A stretch of 64,000 nucleotides of DNA, from contig BDSI01000197.1 in NCBI GenBank assembly GCA_003117195.1, forward strand, positions 1-64,000, in the 5' to 3' direction. Positions within the stretch are counted from its first letter, which is position 1. Each line of letters opens with the position of its first letter. The translations under genes and the position numbers were made by a program. This DNA comes from Eudorina sp. 2006-703-Eu-15 (Eukaryota; Chlorophyta; Chlorophyceae; Chlamydomonadales; Volvocaceae). Shown piece after piece: positions 23,604 to 34,699 of the stretch. The notes below the pieces were generated by a model. The model saw nothing but the letters and a program-made list of their open reading frames with translations. It was not told where the DNA came from and searched no databases.

Positions 23604-23669
23604 CGACCCACCTACCTACCTATCGACCTACCTAACCACCTAACCACCTACCGAACCCACCTACCTTCC
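23604..23669. repeat. CCTA-rich simple repeat
   Basis: Degenerate CTAC/CCTAACCA tetranucleotide-type repeat (CCACCTACCTACCTATCGAC and similar). No coding or splice role seen. Confidence 0.75.
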
Positions 23670-24047
23670 TGACGGCACATAACGTCCCTCCGAGTTCTTC
23701 GCGGTGTCGCGGATTGCTGGCGCCCCCTACCCCGGTGTAGTCATCGCCGCCGGTGCCACCTTGTCGTCTTGGCTGCAGGGCTGACGGAGGCGCACGGGCG
23801 CTCCGGAACCAGGCGGGATGGGAGCCCGCGGCGGACCGCAGCAGCAGAAGTAGGAAGTGGGGGGCCGCAAGGCCCGGGTGGTGGGGGGTGTAGTATGTTG
23901 TCGTACGATGGACGGCCCCCTATCCGAAGTACCGAGCGAAACGCTGTCCCAGCATCTCGAGAAGCCGTTGCCAGCTCTCATCACCTGCTACAGGGGGAAC
24001 AGGGTGGCTGCTAGGGGGCCGTGTTTGCGCGGCTTTGCTGTGACGGG

Positions 24048-24096
24048 GACCCATGGGTCGGGGAACCCAAACCACCCCGACCCAGACCCATGGGTC
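24048..24096. other. Paired GACCCATGGGTC palindromes
   Basis: Two exact copies of the 12-bp palindrome, at 24048-24059 and 24085-24096, lie 37 bases apart upstream of the PHD-GNAT start. The same word recurs at 4591, 15028 and 56084, with many one-base variants elsewhere in the window. Confidence 0.8.
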
Positions 24097-24315
24097 GGGT
24101 GCCCGCCGGACGGACTGATCAGCTTTTAGGGTTCATCGGGGCCTGGGTGGTACAACTAGATCATCAAGTACAGCTCAAATCTAACTGCGGAGCGACCCGT
24201 CGGACCCTTACATGGCGGGGGGAGCGAACGGCCCCGCACACCTCGCCTCAGCCTGCATGATACGGCGACGTGGTAAGCACTGGCCACTGCCCACTGCGCA
24301 CCGCGGGTCTGCGCC

Positions 24316-26890
24316 ATGGCAGGTGCGGCCGGCGGAGGCGGGGGCGGCGGTGATCTGGATCTGGATCTGGTGAAGGCGGAGTCGGTCATGGCGGACTTGA
24401 TGCGCGGCGGCGGCGGAGGCGGAGGCGGCGGCGGGGCCCTGGGGTCGGGGCAGGATGACGCGGAGGGGGCCAGCGGCGCGGCGGAGGCCGCACTGGCCAG
24501 GTGCGCGGGCGCTGCACTGGGGTTCGCCGATGCGGCGGTGGCGGCGGTGGTGGGTTCAACGGCGCATTGGCGCAGTCGGTCCGGTTAGAAGAAGGTCAGC
24601 AACACCAAGCGACGGAAATCATCTCAGCCCCATTCCGGATGCCCGACAGTACCGCGTCGCAGCCCGCGAAGCAGGTCATGAACCGCACCCCAAGCCACAA
24701 GCCGCCAACGCCGCCGGGCATGTGGCCGCCACAGGTCTGCCCCTCCCCGCCGACCCAAGCCCCCAAGCCGCATACCATTCTCTTCCACGTATTTTTTGAT
24801 TGCTTTATTTTCTGCACCCGCAGACTGGAGTGCGGGTTCTGTCGTCGGCGCCTGGGCCTCCGCTCCCCGGCGGGTCCCTCCCAGGACGTGCAGCTGTGTG
24901 ACGGCTGCCACCGGGGCTTCCACGCGGACTGCTGTCGCCACCGCGGGCTGGGCACCCGGCGGCGGGGCAGTCGACGGAGCTTCCCGGGCGCGGAGGGGGA
25001 GACTGCGGACGGTGGGGCCGGCGGGGAGGCGGGCGACGCGGACGAGCCGGCGTGGTACCACAGCAAGGTACGGCGGGTCCCGTAGTAATTACGTAAGGAA
25101 GTCTGCGGTGGGAGGCGGGGGAGAGGCGGTGGGAGGCGGGGGAGAGGCGGGAGAGGGTACGGCTAAAAGGACGGCTGGGAGGGCGCGCGAGGGCGGTTTG
25201 TGAGGGCGCGGTGGATGGACGGACGGACCGACGGACGGATGGATGCGTGCGGTGCGTGATGTGCGTGCTCACCACCGTTGGCGCGCGGTTGGGCCGTATG
25301 GTGGGGTACTGCGGTGGGGCAGATGTGCGATGGCAGCCTCTGACCCGCCGCACTGTCTCGGCCCCTGCTCGACCTACTGTACTGCTGTACGGCGAGCCGG
25401 CACACATTGGATTACCCGCGTCGGAGGTGCTGGGCCTTATGCGCACGTCCCCGGAGATCGCCGAGGGTCGTGCTGCCCGCCCCCCCCGCACAAGACCCAA
25501 TCCCCCCCCGCACCCGACCCCACCGACCCGACCCCGGTGGGTGCGCGTGTAACCGACCAGCAGCGGTCGACGGTGACTGGTTTGGGTCGGCCGGGCTTCT
25601 CATTAAACACACACACGGGTGGCATTTTTAAACACACACGCCCCCACGATTTGTCATTAAATACACGCCCCCACGGTCCCTCACGACGTAACTGGCGACC
25701 GCCACCCGCGCGGCTCCCCCTTACCCCTACCCCCGGGGGGGTCCCGCCAGGACTGCGGCGAGTGCGCGGCGCAGTGGCGGGCCCGGGCGGCCGCGAGTCG
25801 GCCCTCGGCCGGCCCCAGCGGTCGCACGTGGCTGCTGCTGACCACCGACCTGGCGGGAGTGCGGGGCGACAGGCGGCGGGAGGCCCGGGACGCGCTGCAG
25901 CAGGTGAGCAGGTGGTGGGAATAGGACGCCGACGGGCCTGACGGGCGGTGGGTGGGAGGTGGTGGTCGGCCGTCGCTGAAGGTCGGGAGAGACGTGTTCT
26001 GAGGCCTGAAGTCGGTGGCGCCGGCCCTGGACTTCGATTTCCTGTACCCCACCCCCCTGGACTTCCTCATGTCGGCGAGTGTGCTGACGCCGTACCCACT
26101 GACCCGGACGCCGCCCGCCCTCCGCACCACGTGCCGTCGAACCCTGGAAACAGGCGGCAACCGTCCTCGCCTCGGAGTACGGCCCTCGCGCGGTGGATGC
26201 CGTACTGGACAGCGACTACGCCGTCCTGCTGCGTGATGCGCGCGGAGCGGCGGTCAGCGCCGCCACCGTGGACGTGTACGGCAGGGAGGTTGTGGTGATG
26301 GATCTCGCAGCGACCGCGGAGGAGGCCAAGGGGCGGGGGCACTTCAGGTACGGCATGGTACGGCAGGGAACGGCACGGTACAACCGGATTGATTGCAGGG
26401 CTGCCGGTCTTTCGAGGGTCCAAAACCCGCATCCGTGACTTTCTTTGGGCGAATCCCCTTAGGGCCCACTGACGTCCCCCCTGGCCGTCGTTCCCGCAGG
26501 GCCCTGGTGTCGTGTATGGAGGGCTGGCTGGACGAGGCGCGGGCGCAGCACTGGGTTGTGGCGCTGGCCCCCGGGAAGGACGGCAAGGAGGCGCAGCGCA
26601 TGTGGCGGGAGCGGGGCTTCCGGCCCCTGGCGGGGGGACAGGCGCGCGCGTGGACCCGTCAGCTGCCGGGCTTTCCGGAGCCAGCCGGGGGCGGGGGCGG
26701 GGGCGGCAGTGTGCTGCTTGGCCGGCGGCTGGCGGCGGCCGCGGGTGCTGCTGCAAGCGGGGACGAGGGCGAGGATGGATCGAGGAAGCGCGGGCGGGCT
26801 AGGGGAGCTGTGGGGAGAGCTGCGGGTGCTGTTGTGGGGGCGGTTGGGGCGGCGGTGAAGGGTGTGGTCGAGTACGTGCTACTCCGGTAG
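24316..26890 (+). CDS. PHD finger and GNAT acetyltransferase protein, IDM1-like
   Basis: Five exons, 24316-24500, 24824-25067, 25751-25903, 26154-26347 and 26500-26890, join in phase to 389 codons including TAG. ATG at 24316 has a good GCCATGG context; extra upstream exons cannot be excluded. The PHD finger is LECGFCRRRLGL, then QLCDGCHRGFHADCC, and AWYHSKDCGEC across the exon 2/3 junction, which matches the zinc ligand pattern Cys4-His-Cys3. The GNAT region follows: DYAVLLRDARGAAVSAATV, YGREVVVMDLAAT, KGRGHFRALVSCMEGWL (acetyl-CoA loop region) and WRERGFRPL near the end of the fold. PHD plus GNAT in this order is the layout of plant IDM1/ROS4-type histone acetyltransferases. Histone acetylation guided by methyl-lysine reading is inference. 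The C-terminal tail is basic, then a Gly/Ala/Val helix. The N-terminal poly-Gly is typical of this genome. Confidence 0.8.
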
Positions 26891-27291
26891 GCCGTGTATT
26901 TGGGCCGACGCCACGGCCTGGTCGGAGCACTAGTCGACACAAATCGTTCGCGACTATACGGATAGTCCTTATATGGTTTGACACTTTACTGCGAAATGTT
27001 TTTGAACTGATGCCGCAGAGGCATGTCGGAAGCATCTCGAGACCGCATCGTGTGGTTCTCTGGGAAGTCGGGCCCACGGACACGCATTCGCGCAGAATTG
27101 AAGCTGCATCGTATATCTCTTTAACATTTCTATCAACAGCACCGGTGTCGTCGAGGATCAGTGGCCATGTGGACGTCGGACATTTTGCTTGCGTGGCTCG
27201 CTACGACGTTACGACGAATCGCAGAGAATGCCACCAATGAGAACAAATTGAAAGAAACCATTATCCGTTACTTTACACACGTTTTGCAAAA
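26891..27291. other. Short intergenic spacer
   Basis: Lower-GC spacer after the PHD-GNAT stop and before the ATG at 27292. It probably contains the 3' UTR of one gene and the 5' UTR of the next; I see nothing else. Confidence 0.5.
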
Positions 27292-27502
27292 ATGCTGCGG
27301 CAAATCTCAACCAGCCAGAACTCGGCTGTCAACGGCCGCAGCGGCCATGCTTGCCCTTTCGCAGCAGCTCGGCTGCCCGCTACATCAACTCGAAAAGCAT
27401 GCTTGGCCGTCTCACAGCCTAGCAAGCGGCGATCCTGCGTCGCGCGCGCCGTGGAAACGGAGCCCAGTCCCTTGGACTCCATCGCCCTCAAAACAATTGA
27501 AG
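27292..27502 (+). CDS. Transit-peptide-like first exon
   Basis: ATG at 27292 (context AAAAATGC) opens MLRQISTSQNSAV followed by a Ser/Ala/Arg-rich, acid-poor stretch and RRSCVARAV, then acidic ETEPSPLDSIALKTIEG. This is the pattern of a chloroplast transit peptide with a cleavage site near VARA. A consensus donor GTGAGA follows at 27503 in phase 1. No second exon could be placed before the satellite. The four NTF2-like exons at 34700-36301 are the nearest plus-strand coding sequence and encode a protein that would suit a plastid, but their first acceptor is phase 0, so at least one more exon must lie between. Confidence 0.55.
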
Positions 27503-28440
27503 GTGAGAGCCCCTGCGATCGCGCAGCCTTTCAACTTGTGCTGTGCACTTTTCAACATCCATATTAAGATAGCCGGAAGAGGGGGCCCTCGAGCGGAATG
27601 TAGGGCCGTCCTCCTCACCAGACAGTTAAGGCGAGCACGCGGTACCCTAGCCGCCTTGCGTTACCCGCCTAACGGTTCTCGCGGGAGGAGACGGGTGGCC
27701 CGAAGCTACCGTCACTATGCCGGTGCATCCTTTCGTCGGAGTGGGACGGGGCGGGTGGGTGTCCCGCACGCGCAGCTGCGCTGCGCCGGGAGTGCTGGAA
27801 CGGTTGGGGCCAACCCGCCTGCGCCCCATGCGTTCATCCGCCAGGCCTTTACTCCGCAGGGTCCACCGCTCCGCCGCAGTCTCCCGCGCGCATGGCGGTC
27901 AGCTCAGTCCGCTCCCGGCTGTCTCCCCCCAACGAGTTGTGTTGGGCGTGCCTGGGTTCGTTCTTCGGGTTTATTTCATTTTTCAATTTAACCCCAACGA
28001 GACAGCCGGGGGCCAGCGGCTCTCGCCAAGACGGTGGACGTCCGAGGACCTTAGATGGCTACAGCCGGACGTAGCATTCCACCGTCGTTGCCGTAGCGCA
28101 GCAGCATCTCTACTCTTGCCGTTGCGCGGTGCGGGTGCGGGGCTGGCCATGTCAGACCTGACGAGCCAGCACGGACCTCCAGCCGTCCCGTGCGGGTGGG
28201 GCATCCAATGACCACCGCCACCAGCAGTCGCTCCAGGGGCCCTCCTCCGTCTCCGTCGCTTTTGTCTTCCGTACCGTACGATCACCTGGGAACCGCCCTG
28301 GTGGTTCTGCCCTGATGTGCTGTCAGGCGACGCACCCGGCAGCCGGCACACCCCGTGTCTCGCTGTCTCCTTGCCGCGCCCGCACTCACCTCGGCTCTTC
28401 CCTTCGTCTCGCTGCGTGCCTCTGGCTGCCCTCGCAACCC
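27503..28440. other. Intron or intergenic DNA before the satellite
   Basis: No exon could be placed with confidence. It holds a dispersed repeat of family 2 at 27946-27995. Open frames here are Pro/Arg-rich and change strand often, like non-coding GC-rich DNA. Confidence 0.4.
27946..27995 (+). repeat. Dispersed intronic repeat, family 2
   Basis: GCGTGCCTGGGTTCGTTC, TTCGGGTTTATTTC and CAATTTAACCCC are shared with 53308-53355, and in shortened form with 51651-51690. All three are on the plus strand. Confidence 0.75.
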
Positions 28441-28726
28441 CCTGAAGCCCGGCCCGGACACGACAGACGGCACGGCACGGCAGACGGCATGGCAGACGGC
28501 ATGGCACGGCAGACGCCACGGCAAGCAAGACGGCACGGCAAGGCGCACGGCATGGCACGCCTGCGCGCGCCGCGTGTGATGACAAGGACGTGAGGCGCGG
28601 GCAGCTACGGTGACCAGCGGCGCCGAACGGCGCCGGCTAGTCTGTCCGTCCGTCCGTCCGGAAAAAACGCGTAACACGCGTCTTTTGCGTGGTTTCGGAG
28701 CTCGGGTTTCCGCGGTTTCGCGCTAG

Positions 28727-28795
28727 GTCGGGTCGTCGCGGTGCGTAACTCCGCGTAACCGACGGGCCGACCCGGGTTCGAATCCCGTCGCCGAC
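28727..28795 (+). ncRNA. tRNA-like element with B box and T7 terminator, copy 1
   Basis: GTCGGGT at the 5' end pairs five of seven bases with CGCCGAC at the 3' end. GGTTCGAATCC (28775-28785) is a perfect Pol III B box/T loop, and a T7 run (28796-28802) follows the acceptor end directly. The D-arm and anticodon region is too short (69 bases in all) for a normal tRNA and I cannot fold a cloverleaf. It is a tRNA-like or SINE-like remnant. The satellite pentamers begin about 20 bases downstream. Confidence 0.5.
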
Positions 28796-31242
28796 TTTTT
28801 TTGTCTTGACTTTTTGTCGCACCGCACCGCACCGCATCGCATCGCATCGCATCGCATCGCATCGCATCGCATCGCATCGCATCGCATCGCATCGCATCGC
28901 ATCGCATCGCACCGCACCGCACCGCACCGCACCGCACCGCACCGCACCGCACCGCACCGCACCGCACCGCACCGCACCGCACCGCACCGCACCGCACCGC
29001 ACCGCACTGCACCGCACTGCACCGCACCGCACCGCATCGCATCGCATCGCATCGCATCGCATCGCATCGCATCACACCGCACCGCACCGCACCGCACCGC
29101 ACCGCACCGCACCGCACCGCACCGCACCGCACCGCACCGCACCGCACCGCACCGCACCGCACCGCACCGCACCGCACCGCACCGCACCGCACCGCACCGC
29201 ACCGCACCGCACCGCACCGCACCGCACCGCACCGCACCGCACCGCACGACACACGGCACGACACACCGCACCGCACCGCGCCGCGCCGCACCGCACCGCA
29301 CCGCACCGCACCGCACCGCACCGCACACGGCACGGCACGGCAAGACACACGGTGCTGCACAACACACAGGACGGCACGACACACTGCACGGCACGGCAGA
29401 CGGCACGACAGATGGCACGGCGTGGCACACGGCACGGCACTATACACGGCATGGCATGACACATGGCACGGCAAGGCACACGGCACAGCATGGCAAACGG
29501 CACGACACACGGCACGGCAAAACACACGGCGCTGCACAACACACAGCACGGCATGACACACTGCACGGCACGGCAGACGGCACGACAGATGGCACGGCGT
29601 GGCACAGGGCACGGCACTGCAAACTGCACATCCGACAGCACGACACGGCACGGCACGGCACGGCACATCGCACCTCATCATCGTACAGCATCACACTTCA
29701 TCATACTTCATCGCACTTCATCGCACCTCGCCGCACCGGGCCGCACCGCACCGCACCGCACCGCACCTCACCTCACCGCACCGCACCGCACCGCACCGCA
29801 CCGCACCGCACCGCACTGCACCGCACCGCACCGCACCGCACCGCACCGCACCGCACCGCACCGCACCGCACCGTACCGCACCGCACCGCACCGCACCGCA
29901 CCGCACCGCACCGCACCGGCCACTGCACCGCACCGCACCGCACCGCACCGGGTGCACCGCACCTCACCGGCAAGGCAAGGCAAGGCACACGGCACGGCAC
30001 GACACATGGCACGGCAAGGCACACGGCACAGCATGGCAGACGGCACAACACACAGCACGACACAACACACAGCACGGCAAGACACACGGCACGGCATGGC
30101 AGACGGCATGACACGGCAGACAGCACGGCACGGCACGGCGCATGGCACGGCACGGCACGGCAGACGAAACGGCATGGCAGAGGGCACGGCACGGCAGACG
30201 GCACGGCCGGCATGGTACACGGCACGGCATGGCAGACGGCACGGCACGGCAGACAGCAGACGGCACTGCATGGCGGACGGCATGGCATGGCAGACGGCAC
30301 GGCAGCGCAAGGCAAGGCATGTCACGGCACGGCAGACAGCACGGCACGACGGCACAGCAGACGGTACGGCATGGCATACGGCATGGCAGACAGCGGACGA
30401 CACTGCTTGGCATACAGCATGGCATGGCAAGGCACACGGCGCGGCACAGTGGAGGGCACGGCAAAGCACCGCACCGCGTTGCGCCGAGCATGACACATGG
30501 CACGGCAAGGCACGCAGCACAGCATGGCAGACGGCACGACACACGGCACAGCAACGCACACGGCAACGCAACGCACCGTGACGCGACGCACCGTGCCGCA
30601 TCGTAACACACCGCGTCGCACCGCACCGCACCGAATCGCCACCAGAGTCACTGCACCGCGGCGCCGCCGCACACCACCGCGCGCACCGAATCACATTGAA
30701 CTGAATCGAACCGAACCGTCATGAACCGACATAGGCCGTCATGAAACATCGCGAACCATCATGAAAGGCCGTGAACCAACGTGAATCGCCACACTCGCCG
30801 CCACCAGCACAGCCTCAGCCACCACAACCACCATGTTCGTCATGCACGGGCATGACCGAGGGCGCGAGAGCGAAGTGAGCGCGCCCGAGGGAGTGCCGGA
30901 TACACAACACGCTGACTGCATGGTCCTATCAATACAGCCGTCATTACCATCGCGCGTGCTTGACGTGTGCAAGCATGAACCGGCATGAACGGGCACCGGG
31001 GTCGGATTCGCCATGACGCAAAGCAGGCACGGCACGGCATAAGGCACGGCGCCGCAGACGGCACGGCACGGCATGGCCGACAGCACAGCACAGCACGGCA
31101 CGGCATGTCCGCCCTGAGCAGGCAACCGCCAACCGCATATAACCAAACTGAACCGGACCAAACCGAACCGAACCGGGCTGAACCAGACCGCGTCACATCC
31201 CGTTTCGCCAGGATCGCCAGACACTCGACTTGCACCCAATCA

Positions 31243-31286
31243 TCACTCGTGCGGGAGTCGAACCCGCAAGTGCAGACGGTGCACTT
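31243..31286 (-). ncRNA. tRNA 3'-half-like sequence, class II type
   Basis: On the minus strand, AAGTGCA-CCGTC-TGCACTT forms a 7-bp arm like the long variable arm of tRNA-Ser or tRNA-Leu. It is followed directly by a T arm with a perfect 5-bp stem (GCGGG-TTCGACT-CCCGC) and a seven-base acceptor strand. The 5' half (D and anticodon arms) is replaced by CACGGCA satellite. A truncated tRNA gene or tRNA-derived element. Confidence 0.5.
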
Positions 31287-33287
31287 GCACCGCACACGGC
31301 ACGGCACGGCACTATACACGGCATGGCATGACACATGGCACGGCAAGGCACACGGCACAGCATGGCAAACGGCACGACACACGGCACGGCAAAACACACG
31401 GCGCTGCACAACACACAGCACGGCATGACACACTGCACGGCACGGCAGACGGCACGACAGATGGCACGGCGTGGCACAGGGCACGGCACTGCAAACTGCA
31501 CATCCGACAGCACAACACGGCACGGCACGGCACGGCACATCGCACCTCATCATCGTACAGCATCACACTTCATCATACTTCATCGCACTTCATCGCACCT
31601 CGCCGCACCGGGCCGCACCGCATCGCACCGCACCGCACCGCACCGCACCGCACCTCACCTCACCTCACCGCACCGCACCGCACCGCACCGCACCGCACCG
31701 CACCGCACCGCACCGCACCGCACCGCACCGCACCGCACCGCACCGCACCGCACCGCACCGCACCGCACCGCACCGCACCGCACCGCACCGCACCGCACCG
31801 CACCGCACCGCACCGCACCGCACCGCACCGCACCGCACCGCACCGCACCGCACCGCACCGCACCGCACCGCACCGCACCGCACCGCACCGCACCGCACCG
31901 CACCGCACCGCACCGCACCGCACCGCACCGCACCGCACCGCACCGCACCGGCACGGCAAGGCACACGGCACGGCACGACACATGGCACGGCAAGGCACAC
32001 GGCACAGCATGGCAGACGGCACAACACACAGCACGACACAACACACAGCACGGCAAGACACACGGCACGGCATGGCACACGGCATGACACGGCAGACAGC
32101 ACGGCACGGCACGGCACATGGCACGGCACGGCACGGCAGACGAAACAGCATGGCAGAGGGCACAGCACGGCAGACGGCACGGCCGGCATGGTACACGGCA
32201 CGGCATGGCAGACGGCACAGCACGGCAGACAGCAGACGGCACTGCATGGCGGACGGCATGGCATGGCAGACGGCACGGCAGCGCAAGGCAAGGCATGTCA
32301 CGGCACGGCAGACGGCACGGCAGACAGCACGGCACGACGGCACAGCAGACGGTACGGCATGGCATACGGCATGGCAGACAGCGGACGGCACTGCATGGCA
32401 TACAGCATGGCATGGCAAGGCACACGGCACGGCACAGTGGAGGGCACGGCAAAGCACCGCACCGCGTTGCGCCGAGCATGACACGTGGCACGGCAAGGCA
32501 CGCAGCACAGCATGGCAGACGGCACGACACACGGCACAGCAAGGCACACGGCACGGCAAAACACACAGCATGCCGTTTGCGTTGTGACGGCACGGCAGAC
32601 GCCACGACAAGCAAGACGGCACGGCAAGGCACACGGCACGGCACAGCATGTGGCACGGCAAGGCAGACGGCACAGCACGGCCAACGGCACGACACGGCAG
32701 ACTGCACGGCACGGCAGACGGTATGGCACAGCCAACGGCACGGCACAGCAGACGGAACAGCATGGCAGACGGATAGGCAAGGCACACGGCACGGCACAGC
32801 AGATGTCGCGGCAAGGCAGACAGCATGGCACGGCAGAATGCACGGCAGAATGCACGGCACGGCAGACGGCACAGTATGGCACGGCAAACTGCACATCAGA
32901 CGGCACGGCAGACGGTGCGGCACGGCATGGCAGACAGCAGACGGCACTGAATGACATACGGCATGGCATGGCATGGCACGGCACACGGCACAGCACGGCA
33001 GACGGCACGGCATGGCACACGGCGCGGCAAGGCACACTGCATGGCACAGCAGACGGCACGGCAAGGCGGACGGTATCGCACAGCCAACGGCACGACACGA
33101 CAGACGGCACGGCACGGCAGACGGCATGGCAGACGGCATGGCACGGCAGACGCCACGGCAAGCAAGACGGCACGGCAAGGCGCACGGCATGGCACGCCTG
33201 CGCGCGCCGCGTGTGATGACAAGGACGTGAGGCGCGGGCAGCTACGGTGACCAGCGGCGCCGAACGGCGCCGGCTAGTCTGTCCGTC

Positions 33288-33413
33288 ACCGTAGCTGCGA
33301 CCGTGAAACGGTCGCGTAGCGGAGGTCTTACGACCAGCCGCGCGTCCGTCACCGTAGCTGCGACCGTGAAACGGTCGCGTAGCGGAGGTCTTACGACCAG
33401 CCGCGCGTCCGTC
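33288..33413. repeat. 63-bp tandem duplication with internal hairpin
   Basis: Two identical 63-bp units (33288-33350, 33351-33413) starting ACCGTAGCTGCGACCGTG. Each holds the inverted repeat GCGACCGT-GAA-ACGGTCGC. They occur only in the second copy of block A; copy 1 has a single GTCC run at this point. Confidence 0.85.
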
Positions 33414-33503
33414 TGTCACCGTCCGTCCGTCCGTCCGGAAAAAACGCGTAACACGCGTCTTTTGCGTGGTTTCGGAGCTCGGGTTTCCGCGGTTTCGCGC
33501 TAG

Positions 33504-33572
33504 GTCGGGTCGTCGCGGTGCGTAACTCCGCGTAACCGACGGGCCGACCCGGGTTCGAATCCCGTCGCCGAC
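33504..33572 (+). ncRNA. tRNA-like element with B box and T7 terminator, copy 2
   Basis: Same sequence as 28727-28795, with the B box at 33552-33562 and a T7 run at 33573-33579. It is part of the second copy of block A and is again followed by TTGACTTTTTGTCG and pentamer satellite. Confidence 0.5.
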
Positions 33573-34130
33573 TTTTTTTGTCTTGACTTTTTGTCGCACC
33601 GCACCGCACCGCATCGCATCGCATCGCATCGCATCGCATCGCATCGCATCGCATCGCATCGCATCGCATCGCATCGCATCGCATCGCATCGCATCGCATC
33701 GCATCGCATCGCACCGCACCGCACCGCACCGCACCGCACCGCACCGCACCGCACCGCACCGCACCGCACCGCACCGCACCGCACCGCACCGCACCGCACC
33801 GCACCGCACCGCACCGCACCGCACCGCACCGCACTGCACCGCACTGCACCGCACCGCACCGCATCGCATCGCATCGCATCGCATCGCATCACATCACACC
33901 GCACCGCACCGCACCGCACCGCACCGCACCGCACCGCACCGCACCGCACCGCACCGCACCGCACCGCACCGCACCGCACCGCACCGCACCGCACCGCACC
34001 GCACCGCACCGCACCGCACCGCACGACACACGGCACGACACACCGCACCGCACCGCGCCGCGCCGCACCGCACCGCACCGCACCGCACCGCACCGCACCG
34101 CACCGCACCGCACACGGCACGGCACAGCCT

Positions 34131-34699
34131 CTACCAGCCGGGTGTCACCTACTCGGTGAGGGGCGCGTGCAGCGAAAACGGGCCCAGATACGGTACAGCC
34201 AGTGGTCTGGGCCCAGCGGCTTTCCCTTCGAAAACACTCAGCGGCAGGGATAGGGGTGTGCTTCAGCAAATTATACCACCCGACCCGACCCTGTGACCAC
34301 CCCGTGGTCGGGTGTGGGTTTGGGTGGTGGGTGAGGGAGCTCGGCGGGACCCATCCGCCCGTGCCGCACCACCTTGGCTAATGGCTGGCCCGGGTGATGC
34401 GGGCCTTCCGCGGAGGCGCTATGTTAGAGTTGGTTAGGGTTTAGGTTAAACCCTAAACCTAGATGAGGGAGGGCTGCAGTCGGGCCCTCCTCGGGCCGGG
34501 CAGTCCGCTCGTGTGCGTTGAGGGAACAGCCCCACCCCACCGCACCCGACCGCACCGCACCCCACCGCACCCGACCCGTCCCAGCAGTGATGTGCTTTCT
34601 CCCTGTTCACCGTCGGGGGTATGCGTGTGCCTTACATGCGTAAATGCGAGTCGTGAAGGGGTATCATGTCGTTGTTTTTTCGCGCTGTGTGCGATGCAG
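34131..34699. other. Boundary between satellite and NTF2-like gene
   Basis: No exon recognised. The stretch holds a telomere-like palindrome at 34434-34461 and a CCCACCGCACCCGACC-rich patch at 34535-34580 that resembles degenerate satellite. A missing exon of the NTF2-like gene could lie here. Confidence 0.45.
34434..34461. repeat. Interstitial telomere-like palindrome
   Basis: TTAGGGTTTAGG followed at once by TTAAACCCTAAACCTA puts TTTAGGG-type repeats head to head. TTTAGGG is the telomere repeat of Volvox and plants; Chlamydomonas reinhardtii uses TTTTAGGG. It is only 28 bases long, so chance is not excluded. Confidence 0.6.

Larger units (their letters stand above)
22538..24315. other. Divergent intergenic region between the OB-fold and PHD-GNAT genes
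   Basis: The two flanking genes point away from each other, so promoters of both should lie here. The 22.56-22.9 kb part is AT-richer than its surroundings. It holds one plus-strand open frame (22889-23533), a CTAC-rich repeat at 23604-23669 and two GACCCATGGGTC palindromes at 24048 and 24085. Confidence 0.5.
28441..34130. repeat. Pentanucleotide satellite block with nested duplications
   Basis: About 5.7 kb built of CCGCA and TCGCA pentamers in long pure runs and of degenerate CACGGCA/GACGGCA/CATGGCA words. Two direct segmental duplications are nested. Block A is 28458-29338 and 33095-34127. Block B is about 29427-30552 and 31294-32541. Between the B copies is a more unique spacer (about 30552-31290). 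The copies are nearly identical outside the pentamer runs, whose lengths differ (for example CCGCA run 29752-29925 versus 31611-31950). CCGCA contains no stop in any of six frames, so long open frames here are an artefact. Recent unequal exchange or slippage is the likely origin. Confidence 0.9.

Noticed and set aside
28441..34130. CRISPR-like array in the repeat block
   Set aside because: There are no regular unique spacers between constant repeats; the DNA is a eukaryotic satellite with pentamer runs and there are no cas genes.
28605..34296. Very long open frames on all strands across the satellite (RCGAV and HRTAP peptide repeats)
   Set aside because: CCGCA has no stop codon in any of six frames, so open frames of hundreds of codons follow automatically. 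There is no start context, splice structure or non-repetitive protein.
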